Positions 31,538 to 40,599 are shown, counted from the first letter of the stretch. The stretch: DNA of 59,508 nucleotides from Clostridiales bacterium UBA1774 (GCA_002314635.1 DCGQ01000053.1:27679-87186), one strand, 5' to 3'. The notes: a model not told the origin generated them from the sequence alone. Translations and numbers: made by a program.

Positions 31538-33244
31538 TTACTTTACCTTCTTGTCGAAATACTTCTTAATGTCGAACTCGCCGCAGTGACGGGCATAGGC
31601 ACCGAAGGCGTTGACCTTCACGCCCTCATCCTCCACGCCGTAGAAGAAACCGGCGTCGTGCATCAGATTGGGGTTGAAGACGAAGGTACCCTGATTGCCG
31701 TTGCAGGTCTCCTCGATCCAGCTCATCAGATAAGCATCGTCCCGCAGCTTGATATACAGGCAAGGGGAGGACCACATCAGTCCGCCGGAGCCGTTGGGCA
31801 GGAAGATCGTCCAGCTGTAGCTCTCGGGGGAGGAATACACGTGGATGGAGGTCATGGTGTCGCTGTAGATCCACGCAAAGGACTTGCCCACCAGCTCATC
31901 GGTGTAGCCGTGGCGGCGCACCAGCGGCGGCGTGATGCCTTCCATCTCCAGCACGCCGAACCATGCGGTGTGCCATGCTTCAAAGTTCGAGCGCTCGTTT
32001 CCGATGTGCGCGTCGATGCAGGTGGTGAGACCGTAGCGGAAGTCGATGGCGATGCACACATTGCGGTAGCGGGGATGGCCGGTGTGGAAGTGGCTGAAGA
32101 AGATCAGATCCTCGGCAGGCTCATAGGCCTGATAAATCTCGGTGTGCCAGCTTTCCTCGCCCGGCTCCCGCCACTGCAGCTCCCGGAGGCCGGTGACCTT
32201 GTATTCCCACACAGGGCCGTTGTCGTAGCGGACGGTGAAGGACTTGCCCACCATGAAGTCGCTGAGGGGCATCTCGTTGTAGCTGTTCATGACGCTGGAG
32301 CCGCCGAACTGGCGGAAGTTCTTCTTGGCGTACTCCTGCACGGTGCTGAACGGAATCTCCGGGTGCATCAGACGGGGCCGGTAGACAGCCCGCTGGCCCT
32401 TCTTCTTCTCCCGTGCGCCGGGGAAGCCAAGCTTGATCTCGGTGCCGTAGTCGGTCATGCCCTCAAAGGTGGCGCCTGCGCCGGTGACGCAGCCATCGGC
32501 GGTGTACATCCGGTAGTCCAGTGCATCCTTGTCGTCAAATCCCAGCCGCACGCCGATGTTCTGCACCTTATACATATCCAGAACCTCCAGCACGAAGGTG
32601 CCGGAGTATTCGCACTCCACACGGGAGTAGATGTACAGCACATCATTGATCTTGATGTAGTCGGAGGGGGCGCAGACGGTGATGCCGCCCCGGGGATCGG
32701 AAAGCTCTACCATGCTGGAATAGCAGACGGAGGGGAAGAAATTCAGAATTTCCACGCCCATATCGTCCTTCCAGTGGAGACCGCGGCACTCCAGCCGGTT
32801 GGTGAGACCGTGGCGGCCTTCCACTTCGCCGCTGCCCTTCGACCAGTCCATGTAGCCGTAGTGGATCTCCCGCTGCACCTCACGGTTGGCAGGCTCATAG
32901 CCGCAGAACCATGTCTCGAAAACCGTGACCTTCCGGGTGGCGGTGTCCAGAATCAGCTGCCAGCCGCGGACGGTGCCGGGCACCATGAGGCTGAGCAGCA
33001 CGGCTTCCCGGATTTTCAGTGCCCGGTAAGCACAGGAGACGGCCTCGCCGCCGTTTTCGCTGAGCAGCAGACTGTCGCCGCTCTCCACCTTCAGCACCAG
33101 CTGGATGCCGGTGTCCAGATGAACGGCAAGCTCCTCCCCGGCCAGACCGGTGTAGCCTGCGGTGGCACCGGCGGCTGCCGGACGGCTGCCAAGTCCGGCG
33201 GCAATGGCCTCCGGGGTCAGCTTGTTATAGATGTAAAAAAACAT
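31538..33244 (-). CDS. double MoaF-type calycin protein, copy A
   Basis: A 568-residue cytoplasmic protein related to MoaF (named for the molybdenum-cofactor/monoamine regulon of Klebsiella) and assigned by me to the calycin beta-barrel type. MoaF has an N and a C domain, about 260 residues together; this protein has the pair twice. Unit pairs begin near residues 30 and 140, then 340 and 460. Repeat marks are VPGTVRGWQLILD with VFETWF in the first half and YRNVCIAIDFRYGL in the second, and GLHWKDDMGVEILNF matched by SFAWIYSDTMTSIHVYS. It ends EFDIKKYFDKK. The ATG follows GGAGG by 6 nt. Function is unknown. Confidence 0.78.
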   Translation of the reverse strand: MFFYIYNKLTPEAIAAGLGSRPAAAGATAGYTGLAGEELAVHLDTGIQLVLKVESGDSLLLSENGGEAVSCAYRALKIREAVLLSLMVPGTVRGWQLILDTATRKVTVFETWFCGYEPANREVQREIHYGYMDWSKGSGEVEGRHGLTNRLECRGLHWKDDMGVEILNFFPSVCYSSMVELSDPRGGITVCAPSDYIKINDVLYIYSRVECEYSGTFVLEVLDMYKVQNIGVRLGFDDKDALDYRMYTADGCVTGAGATFEGMTDYGTEIKLGFPGAREKKKGQRAVYRPRLMHPEIPFSTVQEYAKKNFRQFGGSSVMNSYNEMPLSDFMVGKSFTVRYDNGPVWEYKVTGLRELQWREPGEESWHTEIYQAYEPAEDLIFFSHFHTGHPRYRNVCIAIDFRYGLTTCIDAHIGNERSNFEAWHTAWFGVLEMEGITPPLVRRHGYTDELVGKSFAWIYSDTMTSIHVYSSPESYSWTIFLPNGSGGLMWSSPCLYIKLRDDAYLMSWIEETCNGNQGTFVFNPNLMHDAGFFYGVEDEGVKVNAFGAYARHCGEFDIKKYFDKKVK

Positions 33245-33339
33245 AGAATCCTCCGAAATGTATAATATGTGTCTATTCTGCCACACTTCCCCGCCTCCGC
33301 GCAAGTCAAAAATCCGCTTTTTTCACGAAACGGGAAAGC

Positions 33340-33366
33340 GGGGCAGCATCACATGGATGCTGCCCC
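33340..33366. terminator. stem-loop inside the hydrolase operon
   Basis: GGGGCAGCATC (33340-33350) pairs perfectly with GATGCTGCCCC (33356-33366). It lies between the alpha/beta hydrolase and MoaF-A genes and has no T-run, so it could partly separate the operon into two expression levels. Confidence 0.6.
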
Positions 33367-33375
33367 GGCCTGCGC

Positions 33376-34365
33376 TTACTTGTAAACGGTGAAATCCTTG
33401 TCGTGGAAGCCTGCGTTGAAGGGCATATGCAGACTGCCGGGTTTGCCCAGCGGCATATCCGCCGGGGTCACGGGGATGCTGCCCTCCGGCACCTTGGGGC
33501 CGGACATCATGGGCATGGGAGGCGGCATGGAAGGCTTGCCGTCCGCAGCCGGAGGCGGTGCCATCATGGGCATAGGCTGGGGAATCTGAGGCAGACCCAG
33601 CTGGTTCTGCAGGAAGCGCCAGCAGCAGTCAAACCAGTCGTCCATGCAGGGGGTGACGGTCCCGTCCGGGTTCACCGTGCGGGAGTTGCTGCCGGTTGCG
33701 CCGTGACCGCCCACACTGGAGATGTAGCAGGCATAGGGACGCTGCTGCTTCTCGAAGGCATCCATCATGGAAATGGTCTGGTACACGCTGACCAGCGTGT
33801 CCTGACGGGCGTGGTGGAAGAAGGTAGCCGGGGTCTGGGGGCCCACAAGGTCGCCGTTGGGCACATACACCAGACCATCGTCCGTCTGCTGGCCGCAGAA
33901 CATGGGGCCGAAGCCGCAGACCATGGCATTGGGTTTGCCCTCCTCGCCGGTGCAGCCTGCCGCCTCCATCAGGTCGGGACGGTTCCACAGGTTGCCGGTG
34001 GCCATGCAGATGAAGGCACCGGCGGAATGGCCGGAAATGACGATCTGATCCGGGTTGATGCCCCATTCTCCGGCATGATCCCGCAGGATCTTGATGCTCT
34101 TCATCATGTCAATAATGACCTGCGGGAAGCGATAATCCGCGCCCACCGGGTACATATAGGAGCAGATCACGTTGAAACCCTTGCCCATCAGACGGGTGCC
34201 GAAGGGGATGGTGTCCGCCTCGGCGCACATCATGAAGCCGCCTGCGGAGGCGTGGATCAGAGCGGGGGACTTGACCGGCCCGAAGAAGCCCATAGGCTCC
34301 TGCGCCACGGTCACGAGCAGATGCGCGGTGCTGGTCTCACTGAGGGGAAAACGGTAGGTCTTCAT
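33376..34365 (-). CDS. alpha/beta hydrolase with Pro/Met-rich insert
   Basis: A 329-residue alpha/beta-hydrolase resembling bacterial carboxylesterase/acyl-peptide-type lipases. The nucleophile elbow is GHSAG with Ser114; a likely catalytic His lies in SVGGHGATGS. Residues about 258-300 are a low-complexity Pro/Met stretch (PQPMPMMAPPP, MPPPMPMMSG) before a final short basic end. There is no signal peptide. It follows the carboxylesterase gene by 20 nt and has AAGGAGG before the ATG. The substrate is probably an ester or amide. Confidence 0.85.
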   Translation of the reverse strand: MKTYRFPLSETSTAHLLVTVAQEPMGFFGPVKSPALIHASAGGFMMCAEADTIPFGTRLMGKGFNVICSYMYPVGADYRFPQVIIDMMKSIKILRDHAGEWGINPDQIVISGHSAGAFICMATGNLWNRPDLMEAAGCTGEEGKPNAMVCGFGPMFCGQQTDDGLVYVPNGDLVGPQTPATFFHHARQDTLVSVYQTISMMDAFEKQQRPYACYISSVGGHGATGSNSRTVNPDGTVTPCMDDWFDCCWRFLQNQLGLPQIPQPMPMMAPPPAADGKPSMPPPMPMMSGPKVPEGSIPVTPADMPLGKPGSLHMPFNAGFHDKDFTVYK

Positions 34366-34385
34366 ATTGGGGCCTCCTTTTCAAA

Positions 34386-35900
34386 TTAGCGGTTCAGGTT
34401 TTCCAGATAGGTGTCCACCACCAGATTCACCAGCGGACGGGAACCTTTTTCGTCCACCGTGACCTTGTCGCCGAAGCGGAGGGAATAAGGCTTGTCGGCA
34501 GTGGTGGGTTTCCATTCCGGCATAGGCTCACCGTTGGCGTCATTGCCGTTGGGGTCGCCGCTGCGGATGAAGTTTGCCCAGTAATTGCACATCTGACGGC
34601 TCAGGTCATAGTGCTTGCCCACAAAGGGCCGCCAGCACTTGGCCAGCGTCTCCCAATAGAACCAAAGGTCTACGCTGTGGAAGGTGCCCGGGTCATCCCA
34701 ACCGGGAATCTCGGCCTCGAACACGGCGTAGTACAGCGGATTCGTCTTGCCCAGCGCCTTGTCCTGCCGTTCCATGGCACGGATGGCCACTTCCAGACCG
34801 TTGACAAAGGAATGCTGGATCCACTCGCCGAACTGGCCGTTCAGCAGGCAGAGGAAGTAGTCTGCCCGGTCTCCGAAAATTTCCTGCGCCCGCTGCTTGA
34901 ACTCCGCCTGATCCTTTGCCAGCAGACCGGAGGCAAATTCATCTCTGGTGCGGGTGATCATCAGCGGCACATTGTAGCGGTTGCCCTTCATCATGTTTTC
35001 CACGGAGTCGCCGGTCTGGAACACACCGTCAGCGGTGGTGCCGAACATACCCTGAAACTCCCCGCATTTGTCACGGATGGTGACAGCGTCGATGGCGCGG
35101 GCCTCCTCCAGCGTTTTCACGCCAAGGAAGTCGAAGAAGCGCACGCCCTGCTGCTCCGCCTCGGCGAAGCTGTTCACGGCGCCGGGGAAGAAGCTCTCAT
35201 ACACACCGGCCATGATGCCGCTCTGGATGATGGCGTGCTGGAAAAGTCCCTCGTTGGTGGGACTGGTCAGCTGGGCGCAGACGCTGCCGCCGCCCGCGCT
35301 CTGACCGCCGATGGTGATGTTCTCCGGGTCGCCGCCGAAGGCCGCGATATTCCGCTTGACCCAGCGGGTACCGGCCTGCTGGTCCAGATGGCCGAAGTTG
35401 GAGGGCGCGTCCGGCTGCTCGGCGGTGAGCTGGGGATGGGCAAGGAAGCCGAATACATTCAGGCGGTAGTTCACCGTCACCACCACGATGCCGCGGCGGG
35501 CAATGCGCTCTCCGTCAAACTCCATCTCCGCCGGGTTGCCCTCCTGCAGACCGCCGCCGAAGTACCAGACGAAAACCGGAAGCTTTTCGTCTGCGGATTT
35601 GGCCGGGGTCCAGATGTTCAGATACAGGCAGTCCTCGTCCATGGCGATGGAGGGATCCACATTCCACTCCCGGGAGTAGATGTTGTTGGGGTCCAGACCG
35701 GGGATGTGCTGCATGGAGATGGGTTTATACACCGGGCAGAACAGCTCGCCCTCCCAAGGCTCCACCGGCTGGGGTGCGCGCCAGCGGGTTTTGCCCACCG
35801 GAGGCGCGGCGAAGGGAACGCCCTTAAAAACCGTAATGCGGGGGTCGGCTGCCGGAATACCGGCGACAATGCCGCCTTCCACGCTTGCTTTCCGAATCAT
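34386..35900 (-). CDS. carboxylesterase family (type B) protein
   Basis: A 504-residue cytoplasmic type B carboxylesterase, related to para-nitrobenzyl esterase PnbA. It has the oxyanion segment FVWYFGGGLQEG (about residues 110-121), the nucleophile elbow GGQSAGGGS with Ser201, and the family opening VFKGVPFAAPPVGKTRW. ATG 35898-35900 was chosen because AGGAG is 10 nt upstream; an in-frame TTG two codons earlier is too close. It is the first gene of a six-gene minus-strand run reaching 28826. It probably removes ester groups from the incoming substrate. Confidence 0.92.
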   Translation of the reverse strand: MIRKASVEGGIVAGIPAADPRITVFKGVPFAAPPVGKTRWRAPQPVEPWEGELFCPVYKPISMQHIPGLDPNNIYSREWNVDPSIAMDEDCLYLNIWTPAKSADEKLPVFVWYFGGGLQEGNPAEMEFDGERIARRGIVVVTVNYRLNVFGFLAHPQLTAEQPDAPSNFGHLDQQAGTRWVKRNIAAFGGDPENITIGGQSAGGGSVCAQLTSPTNEGLFQHAIIQSGIMAGVYESFFPGAVNSFAEAEQQGVRFFDFLGVKTLEEARAIDAVTIRDKCGEFQGMFGTTADGVFQTGDSVENMMKGNRYNVPLMITRTRDEFASGLLAKDQAEFKQRAQEIFGDRADYFLCLLNGQFGEWIQHSFVNGLEVAIRAMERQDKALGKTNPLYYAVFEAEIPGWDDPGTFHSVDLWFYWETLAKCWRPFVGKHYDLSRQMCNYWANFIRSGDPNGNDANGEPMPEWKPTTADKPYSLRFGDKVTVDEKGSRPLVNLVVDTYLENLNR

Positions 35901-36024
35901 AGTCAATCACTCCTGTTCTCTGACCCGGCATTTCCCCATAACCCGCAGGGCAAACTGCGTTTTTTGTGCGATTTATCCAGCGCGGCGGGAAATCCCAGGG
36001 GTCGATTTGGTTGCTGTTTCCTGT

Positions 36025-36053
36025 ATTGTAGTACGCCCCGGCCTTCCATGCAA
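36025..36053 (-). promoter_or_regulatory. promoter of the esterase/MoaF operon
   Basis: Minus strand TTGCAT (36053-36048), 17-nt spacer, TACAAT (36030-36025). The 5' untranslated region would be about 115 nt. Confidence 0.75.
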
Positions 36054-36237
36054 GAATTTAAGAAAATGTAAAATCCGGCTGTTTTTTCAAAATGAAAGAA
36101 TAGAACTAATCTTAGATAAAATAATAACATATTAATAGCTTTGAGATTATGCTCATGACCCTATTTCCATGATGCGGCATAGGGAAGGGAGAAACAGAGG
36201 ATATAACCCTGAAATTATGTACTTTCGTTTATATCTA

Positions 36238-36277
36238 TTGGACTTTGCCGGAAATATACCTTATAATTTATGGTATA
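36238..36277 (+). promoter_or_regulatory. LysR promoter with T-N11-A type operator
   Basis: TTGGAC (36238-36243), 18-nt spacer, TATAAT (36262-36267). Over the -10 box lies the palindrome TATACC-N11-GGTATA (36255-36260 and 36272-36277), the T-N11-A type bound by LysR regulators. Binding here would repress the LysR gene itself. Confidence 0.65.
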
Positions 36278-36338
36278 CTATGGAAACGCCCCGGTGCGAC
36301 TCCGCCGGAGCGGGATATGAGATCAACGGAGGTATATC

Positions 36339-37256
36339 ATGGCAGAGTATACCATGCAGCAGCTAGAAGTCTTTTTTGCCATCGTGGAGAACCACTCCCT
36401 GTCCGGTGCGGCGCGGCAGCTCTACATCTCCCAGCCCTCCCTCAGCAAGACCCTGAGCAGGCTGGAGGAAAATCTGGGCGTGCGCCTGTTTCACCGGAAA
36501 CCGGGCAGCCTTTCGCTGACCACCGAGGGCGAGGTGCTCTACGAGCGTTTGAAATATGCGTGCAAGACCATGAATCAGGCCATTGAGGAGGCCCGCTATG
36601 CCCAGTCCCACCAGAGCCGCAGTCTGCGGATCGGTCTCCATGTGTCGCTGGAGCGCTCCCGGGAGTTTTCGGATGTGTGGGATGTGCTGGATGCTTATGA
36701 ATCCGCCAATTCGGATGTGCAGGTGACGGAGGCACTGCTGGAATATGACGAGCTGCGGGATGCGCTGCTGGCCGGGGAGCTGGACGCCATCATCACCCAT
36801 GATTTCACCCTGCGTACCCTGCCCAATCTCAGCGAGCGGCAGCTTCGGCCGCTGCGCTTCTACCTTGCCATCTCGCCCAGACACCCACTGGCGCAGGAGG
36901 AACCGCTGGACTTCCGGAAGCTGAACGGCGAGAGCTTTTTCTACTCCACGCCGGAGAACAACCGGCAGAATCAGGAGTTTGCCGCCAGTCGTGTGAAGGA
37001 GATCGGCGTAGAGAACCCGGTGATGGTCTACGCGCAGAATATCCGCTCCGCGGCCAAGGCGGTAGTCCGGGGCAAGGGCGTGATGATCACCTGTCACAGC
37101 CACGGCTTCGGCCCGGAGGAACTGAAACTGATTCCCATTCAGCAGAATGTGTTTCATACCTCTCTAAGCTGTGCATGGCTGGGCAGCAATCGGAAACGGG
37201 AATTGCAGGTATTCCTGCAGCTGCTTTCCACCTATGTCCGTTTTTCGGAGGATTGA
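36339..37256 (+). CDS. LysR family transcriptional regulator
   Basis: A 305-residue LysR regulator. The N-terminal winged helix-turn-helix (QQLEVFFAIVENHSLSGAA ... LYISQPSLSKTLSRLEENLG) is followed by the helical linker and a periplasmic-binding-like effector domain. It lies divergent to the esterase operon and 4 nt before the flavoprotein gene, so it probably senses a pathway metabolite and controls one or both. GGAGG precedes the ATG by 6 nt. Its own promoter carries a fitting palindrome. Confidence 0.93.
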   Translation: MAEYTMQQLEVFFAIVENHSLSGAARQLYISQPSLSKTLSRLEENLGVRLFHRKPGSLSLTTEGEVLYERLKYACKTMNQAIEEARYAQSHQSRSLRIGLHVSLERSREFSDVWDVLDAYESANSDVQVTEALLEYDELRDALLAGELDAIITHDFTLRTLPNLSERQLRPLRFYLAISPRHPLAQEEPLDFRKLNGESFFYSTPENNRQNQEFAASRVKEIGVENPVMVYAQNIRSAAKAVVRGKGVMITCHSHGFGPEELKLIPIQQNVFHTSLSCAWLGSNRKRELQVFLQLLSTYVRFSED

Positions 37257-37260
37257 GAAT

Positions 37261-38802
37261 ATGGATATGCAGGAACGGAAAACAACGCTGCCCGCGCCGC
37301 CCCAGATTCCGGAAAGTGAAATTCACGGCCAGTTCCGGGCGCAGGTGGTCGTGGTCGGCGAGGGTCTGGCAGGACTGAGCTGCGCCCTCAGCGCCCGGCA
37401 GCAGGGCGCGGATACCCTGATCGTCACCGGTTCTCAGGCTCCGGTGGGTCGGGGCGGCTCCATCTTCGCGGCCTACAGCAAGGTGATGGAGGAACAGGGC
37501 ATCCCCCGTCAGGACACGGACAACTTTATTTTGCAGGAATTTGCCGCCAACGGTTTTCTGGTGGATCAGCGCAAGTGGTATAAGCTGTTCAACCGCAGCG
37601 AGGAGGCCATGAACTGGCTGATCGACCTGACCCGCGCCGCCGGTTATTCGGTGACGCTGGAGGACGCCAACGAGGATGACCCGGACTCCCCCACTTATCA
37701 GCCGCCGGGCACCCATGCGGTGGTGAGCCCGGATACCGCCCGGGCGGGTGTGGGCATCCACTTCGCACTGAAAACGCTGGAAAAGGCGTTTCTGGCAGCA
37801 GGCGGGCGGATCCTGCGCTGCAGCGCTGCCTGTAAGCTGGAGAAGAAAAAGGAGCGGGTTACAGCCGTCCTCTGCCGCATGGCGGAGAGCGGGTATGTGC
37901 GGGTGCTGGCTTCGCAAGCCGTGGTGCTGGCCACCGGCGACTTTTCCGCCAGTCCGGAGCTGATGCAGAAATACTGCCCCCAGTATGCGCCGTATTTCAC
38001 CGCCGGGGGCGATAATTACGATGTAGGCTTCGCCGTGAAGGGACTTTATCGCGGCGAGGGTCACATGATGGCTCTGTGGGCCGGTGCCGCGTGGCAGCGC
38101 ACATGGCCCTGCGCGGTGATGGTGCAGGGCAGCCGTCTGGGTTCCCACCTGCCCTATGGCTCCCACCGGGGTCTGCGGATGAACAAATTCGGCCTGCGGT
38201 ACTGCAATGAGGATATGAACGGCGCCTATACCGCGCTGACCACCCTGCGGGAGCCGGAGGGCAAGGCCTATGCCGTGTGGGATCACCGATATGCGCAGGC
38301 TCTGCCGTGGCGCACCCACGGCGGCCGCCGCACCGACCCCAATACCCCGCCGGAAACCGTGTATGCCCTTTGGGAAAGCCAGATCAAAACCGGGCAGCTC
38401 CTTCGGCGGGACAGTCTGCCGGAGCTGCTGGAGGCGCTGGGTCTCCCCACAGAGACCGCCATGGAAACGATCCGGCATTATAATGACCTGTGCCATCAGG
38501 GGAAGGACCCGGATTTCCACAAGAAGGCCGCCTATCTGCAGCCTATCGAGGAAGGCCCCTTCTACGGCTGCAGCCTCAGCGACCGGCTGTTTTTCTCCGT
38601 CATGGGCGGCCCCCGCACCAATGACCGGATGCAGATCTGCAACGAGCAGGACGAACCCATTCCCGGCCTGTACTGTGTCGGCTCCATGGTGGGCGACCTG
38701 TATGCCGGGTGCTATAACTTCCGCGTTCCCGGCATGAACTACGGAGCCTGTCTGACCTTCGGGTATCTGACGGGAAAGGAAGCTGCCGCAGAGCGGCCCT
38801 GA
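37261..38802 (+). CDS. fumarate-reductase-type FAD oxidoreductase
   Basis: A 513-residue flavoprotein of the succinate dehydrogenase/fumarate reductase family, without signal peptide, haem motif or FMN-binding domain. The dinucleotide fold is VVVVGEGLAGLSCALSA (from about residue 29). The family end VPGMNYGACLTFGYLTGKE binds the FAD flavin. Relatives reduce carbon-carbon double bonds (fumarate, urocanate, cinnamates, ketosteroids). With the neighbouring esterases a substrate containing an enoate or aryl side chain is a reasonable inference. It is transcribed with LysR. No dedicated electron donor gene is adjacent. Confidence 0.87.
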   Translation: MDMQERKTTLPAPPQIPESEIHGQFRAQVVVVGEGLAGLSCALSARQQGADTLIVTGSQAPVGRGGSIFAAYSKVMEEQGIPRQDTDNFILQEFAANGFLVDQRKWYKLFNRSEEAMNWLIDLTRAAGYSVTLEDANEDDPDSPTYQPPGTHAVVSPDTARAGVGIHFALKTLEKAFLAAGGRILRCSAACKLEKKKERVTAVLCRMAESGYVRVLASQAVVLATGDFSASPELMQKYCPQYAPYFTAGGDNYDVGFAVKGLYRGEGHMMALWAGAAWQRTWPCAVMVQGSRLGSHLPYGSHRGLRMNKFGLRYCNEDMNGAYTALTTLREPEGKAYAVWDHRYAQALPWRTHGGRRTDPNTPPETVYALWESQIKTGQLLRRDSLPELLEALGLPTETAMETIRHYNDLCHQGKDPDFHKKAAYLQPIEEGPFYGCSLSDRLFFSVMGGPRTNDRMQICNEQDEPIPGLYCVGSMVGDLYAGCYNFRVPGMNYGACLTFGYLTGKEAAAERP

Positions 38803-38833
38803 TTCGATTCTTTCTTCTTTTCTTTCCTTCCTA

Positions 38834-38879
38834 AATACAAAATCGGAGCAGCCCAAACGGGTTACTCCGATTTTGTATT
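38834..38879. terminator. bidirectional terminator between flavoprotein and GNAT genes
   Basis: AATACAAAATCGGAG (38834-38848) pairs with CTCCGATTTTGTATT (38865-38879), with A and T tracts in the stem. The right arm touches the stop codon of the acetyltransferase gene. Confidence 0.88.
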
Positions 38880-39447
38880 ATGTTGTTTTTCGCTGTTCCC
38901 AGTCCGCACGGGTCAGCAGATTCAGCACGGATTTCCGCACATCCCCGGCCCGGTTGTGCAGCAGGTGGGTCTGCACATAGCGGAAGCCGCATTTATGCTG
39001 CACGGCAGCGGAGCGGGTGTTGTCCGCAAAGTGGCAGCAGGTGAGAAAATCCAGACCCTGCTCCGCGAAGAGCCAGTCCGTTACCGCGTTCACCGCCTCC
39101 GGCATCAGACCCTGTCCCCACTGGTCCTTTGCCAGCACGAAACCCAGCTCCCGGCCTTTTCTGTCGGCATAGTCCGGCAGAACGGCTTCTTCATATTCTT
39201 CAATGCCCAGAGAGCCGATGACCCGCCCGTCCTTCTCCAGCGCGAAGGTCTTTTTCTCCCGAAGGAACATCTCCAGAATCGCCCGACTTTCCTCCCGGCT
39301 TCTGTGAGGCTGCCATCCGGCCATCTGCCCCACCCCGTCCACGGAGGCATAGGCGTAAAAATCCTCCAGATCCGTTTCCCGCCAGCTTCGCAGCAGGAGC
39401 CGGGGCGTTTTCAGCTCCGTCCCGGTGATATCAATGGGAATGTTCAT
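38878..39447 (-). CDS. GNAT family N-acetyltransferase (RimJ/RimL-like)
   Basis: A 189-residue acetyltransferase of the Acetyltransf_3 type. It opens with TPRLLLRSWRETDLEDFYAYAS and has the acetyl-CoA loop ELGFVLAKDQWGQGLMPEA, then WLFAEQGLDFLTCCHFADNTRS. The acceptor amine is unknown. The ATG at 39445-39447 overlaps the stop of the upstream membrane protein gene (ATGA), so translation is coupled. Confidence 0.88.
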   Translation of the reverse strand: MNIPIDITGTELKTPRLLLRSWRETDLEDFYAYASVDGVGQMAGWQPHRSREESRAILEMFLREKKTFALEKDGRVIGSLGIEEYEEAVLPDYADRKGRELGFVLAKDQWGQGLMPEAVNAVTDWLFAEQGLDFLTCCHFADNTRSAAVQHKCGFRYVQTHLLHNRAGDVRKSVLNLLTRADWEQRKTT

Positions 39448-39689
39448 GCCAGTCGGAACAGCCCGGGCAGCAGCACCCGCAGACCGCCGCGGATGACCCG
39501 CAGACCGATGGGCAGCAGGAACAGCGTGCAGCAGAGGGCAGCGCCCAGCGCCAGAATCAACAGAGCCAGCGGCAGACGCAGCAGCAGCCAGAACGCGGCG
39601 GACAGCATGGCGCCGGTGAGCAGAAAGCCCAGCTTCAAAAGACCGCCCAGCAAAAAGGCGGAGCCGAGAATCACAAGCAGGGTAAGCAT
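39444..39689 (-). CDS. small hydrophobic membrane protein
   Basis: An 81-residue protein consisting almost entirely of hydrophobic segments (about residues 3-20, 22-36 and 38-66), with Leu/Ala-rich composition and a basic end (RVIRGGLRVLLPG). No family is recognised. Support for a real gene is a full consensus promoter, AAGGAG about 13 nt upstream of the ATG, and the 4-nt overlap with the acetyltransferase gene. Confidence 0.6.
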   Translation of the reverse strand: MLTLLVILGSAFLLGGLLKLGFLLTGAMLSAAFWLLLRLPLALLILALGAALCCTLFLLPIGLRVIRGGLRVLLPGLFRLA

Positions 39690-39770
39690 GGTTATTCCGT
39701 TTCTCCTTTATGGTGTGCCGGTTTCCCGGCTGTGTTCGTCCCCTTGGAGGGGACCGATTCATTGCGCCGC

Positions 39771-39799
39771 ATTATAGCCGCCTTTCCCTGCGCTGTCAA
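39771..39799 (-). promoter_or_regulatory. consensus promoter of the membrane protein/GNAT pair
   Basis: Minus strand TTGACA (39799-39794), 17-nt spacer, TATAAT (39776-39771), both boxes perfect. The 5' leader contains a GTCCCC/GGGGAC hairpin. Confidence 0.85.
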
Positions 39800-39845
39800 G
39801 GGGTCGGACGGGAAACAATCTGTGAATGTTTTCTTACATAAATGT

Positions 39846-39872
39846 AAGGGGTGGCAGAAATGCCGCCCCTTT
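39846..39872 (-). terminator. stem-loop after the MerR gene
   Basis: AAGGGGTGGCA and TGCCGCCCCTT form an 11-bp stem around a GAAA tetraloop. No strong T-run follows on the minus strand. Confidence 0.65.
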
Positions 39873-39879
39873 GGAACCC

Positions 39880-40599
39880 TTATTTTGCCTGACAGAAAAC
39901 CGATATGGCATCGGAAGCAAATTGCGCGGTGCCCTCCCCGCCCCGTGCGTCGATATTCTGCCGAAAACGCGCATCGCCGGTGTACATCTGCCCCAGAGAG
40001 GCAAGAATCGGCTTCTCACAGGGGTAAAAATGCCCGGTGATGTAGCTTTGCAGCTCCCCCACCAGCGCCTGTGCGGCCGCGGAATCCGGTTTTTGACTTC
40101 GAATCTCACCGAAGCGGGCGAAGATCGCCATCAGTCCTTCAGCGGGGTCTGCCCCCTCTGCGGCGGACTTGGCTTCATAGGCTTTGTAAGCCTCCGTGTC
40201 TCCCCAGCGGGCCTTGGCCTCCGCTGCGTAGTCGTCCATTTCCTTTCGGTCAAATGCGGAAAATCCCATTTTGCTCCATCCTTTCTGTTCCAGTTCACGG
40301 GCGGAGGAAAGGATCCGATCCAGCCGCTCCCGCCGCAGCTCCAGCAGCCGGATCTGCTGCCGAAGGGCGGCCTGCGGGTCGTAATCCGGCCGATCCAGAA
40401 TGTCCCGGATTTCTTTCAGGGAAAAATCCAGCTCCCGGAACAGCAGAATCTGCTGCAGCCGCCGGAGCGCCCCTTCGTCATAGTACCGGTAGCCGGATTC
40501 CGTCACCCGGCTGGGTTTCAAAAGGCCGATGGCGTCATAGTGGTGCAGGGTACGCACGCTGACCCCGGTGAGCGCACTGACCTGACTGACGGTTTTCAT
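39880..40599 (-). CDS. MerR family regulator with TipAS ligand domain
   Basis: A 239-residue regulator. The MerR DNA-binding domain is at the N-terminus (TVSQVSALTGVSVRTLHHYD, GYRYYDEGALRRLQQILLFR), followed by the long dimer helix and a C-terminal TipAS-like domain (from about residue 120). TipAS domains bind hydrophobic or peptide drugs. ATG 40597-40599 has GGGAGG 7 nt upstream. It is divergent from MoaF copy B and its promoter has the 19-nt spacer expected for MerR control. Confidence 0.9.
   Translation of the reverse strand: MKTVSQVSALTGVSVRTLHHYDAIGLLKPSRVTESGYRYYDEGALRRLQQILLFRELDFSLKEIRDILDRPDYDPQAALRQQIRLLELRRERLDRILSSARELEQKGWSKMGFSAFDRKEMDDYAAEAKARWGDTEAYKAYEAKSAAEGADPAEGLMAIFARFGEIRSQKPDSAAAQALVGELQSYITGHFYPCEKPILASLGQMYTGDARFRQNIDARGGEGTAQFASDAISVFCQAK

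Larger units (their letters stand above)
35901..36338. promoter_or_regulatory. AT-rich divergent control region
   Basis: This 438-bp gap separates the esterase operon from the LysR gene. It holds the esterase promoter at 36025-36053 and the LysR promoter/operator at 36238-36277. Between about 36070 and 36250 the sequence is much richer in A and T than its surroundings. No open reading frame of interest is seen. Confidence 0.7.

Noticed and set aside
31424..33265. Plus-strand open frame opposite MoaF copy A
   Set aside because: The minus frame has a paralogue (copy B) with matching protein sequence, proving which strand is coding.
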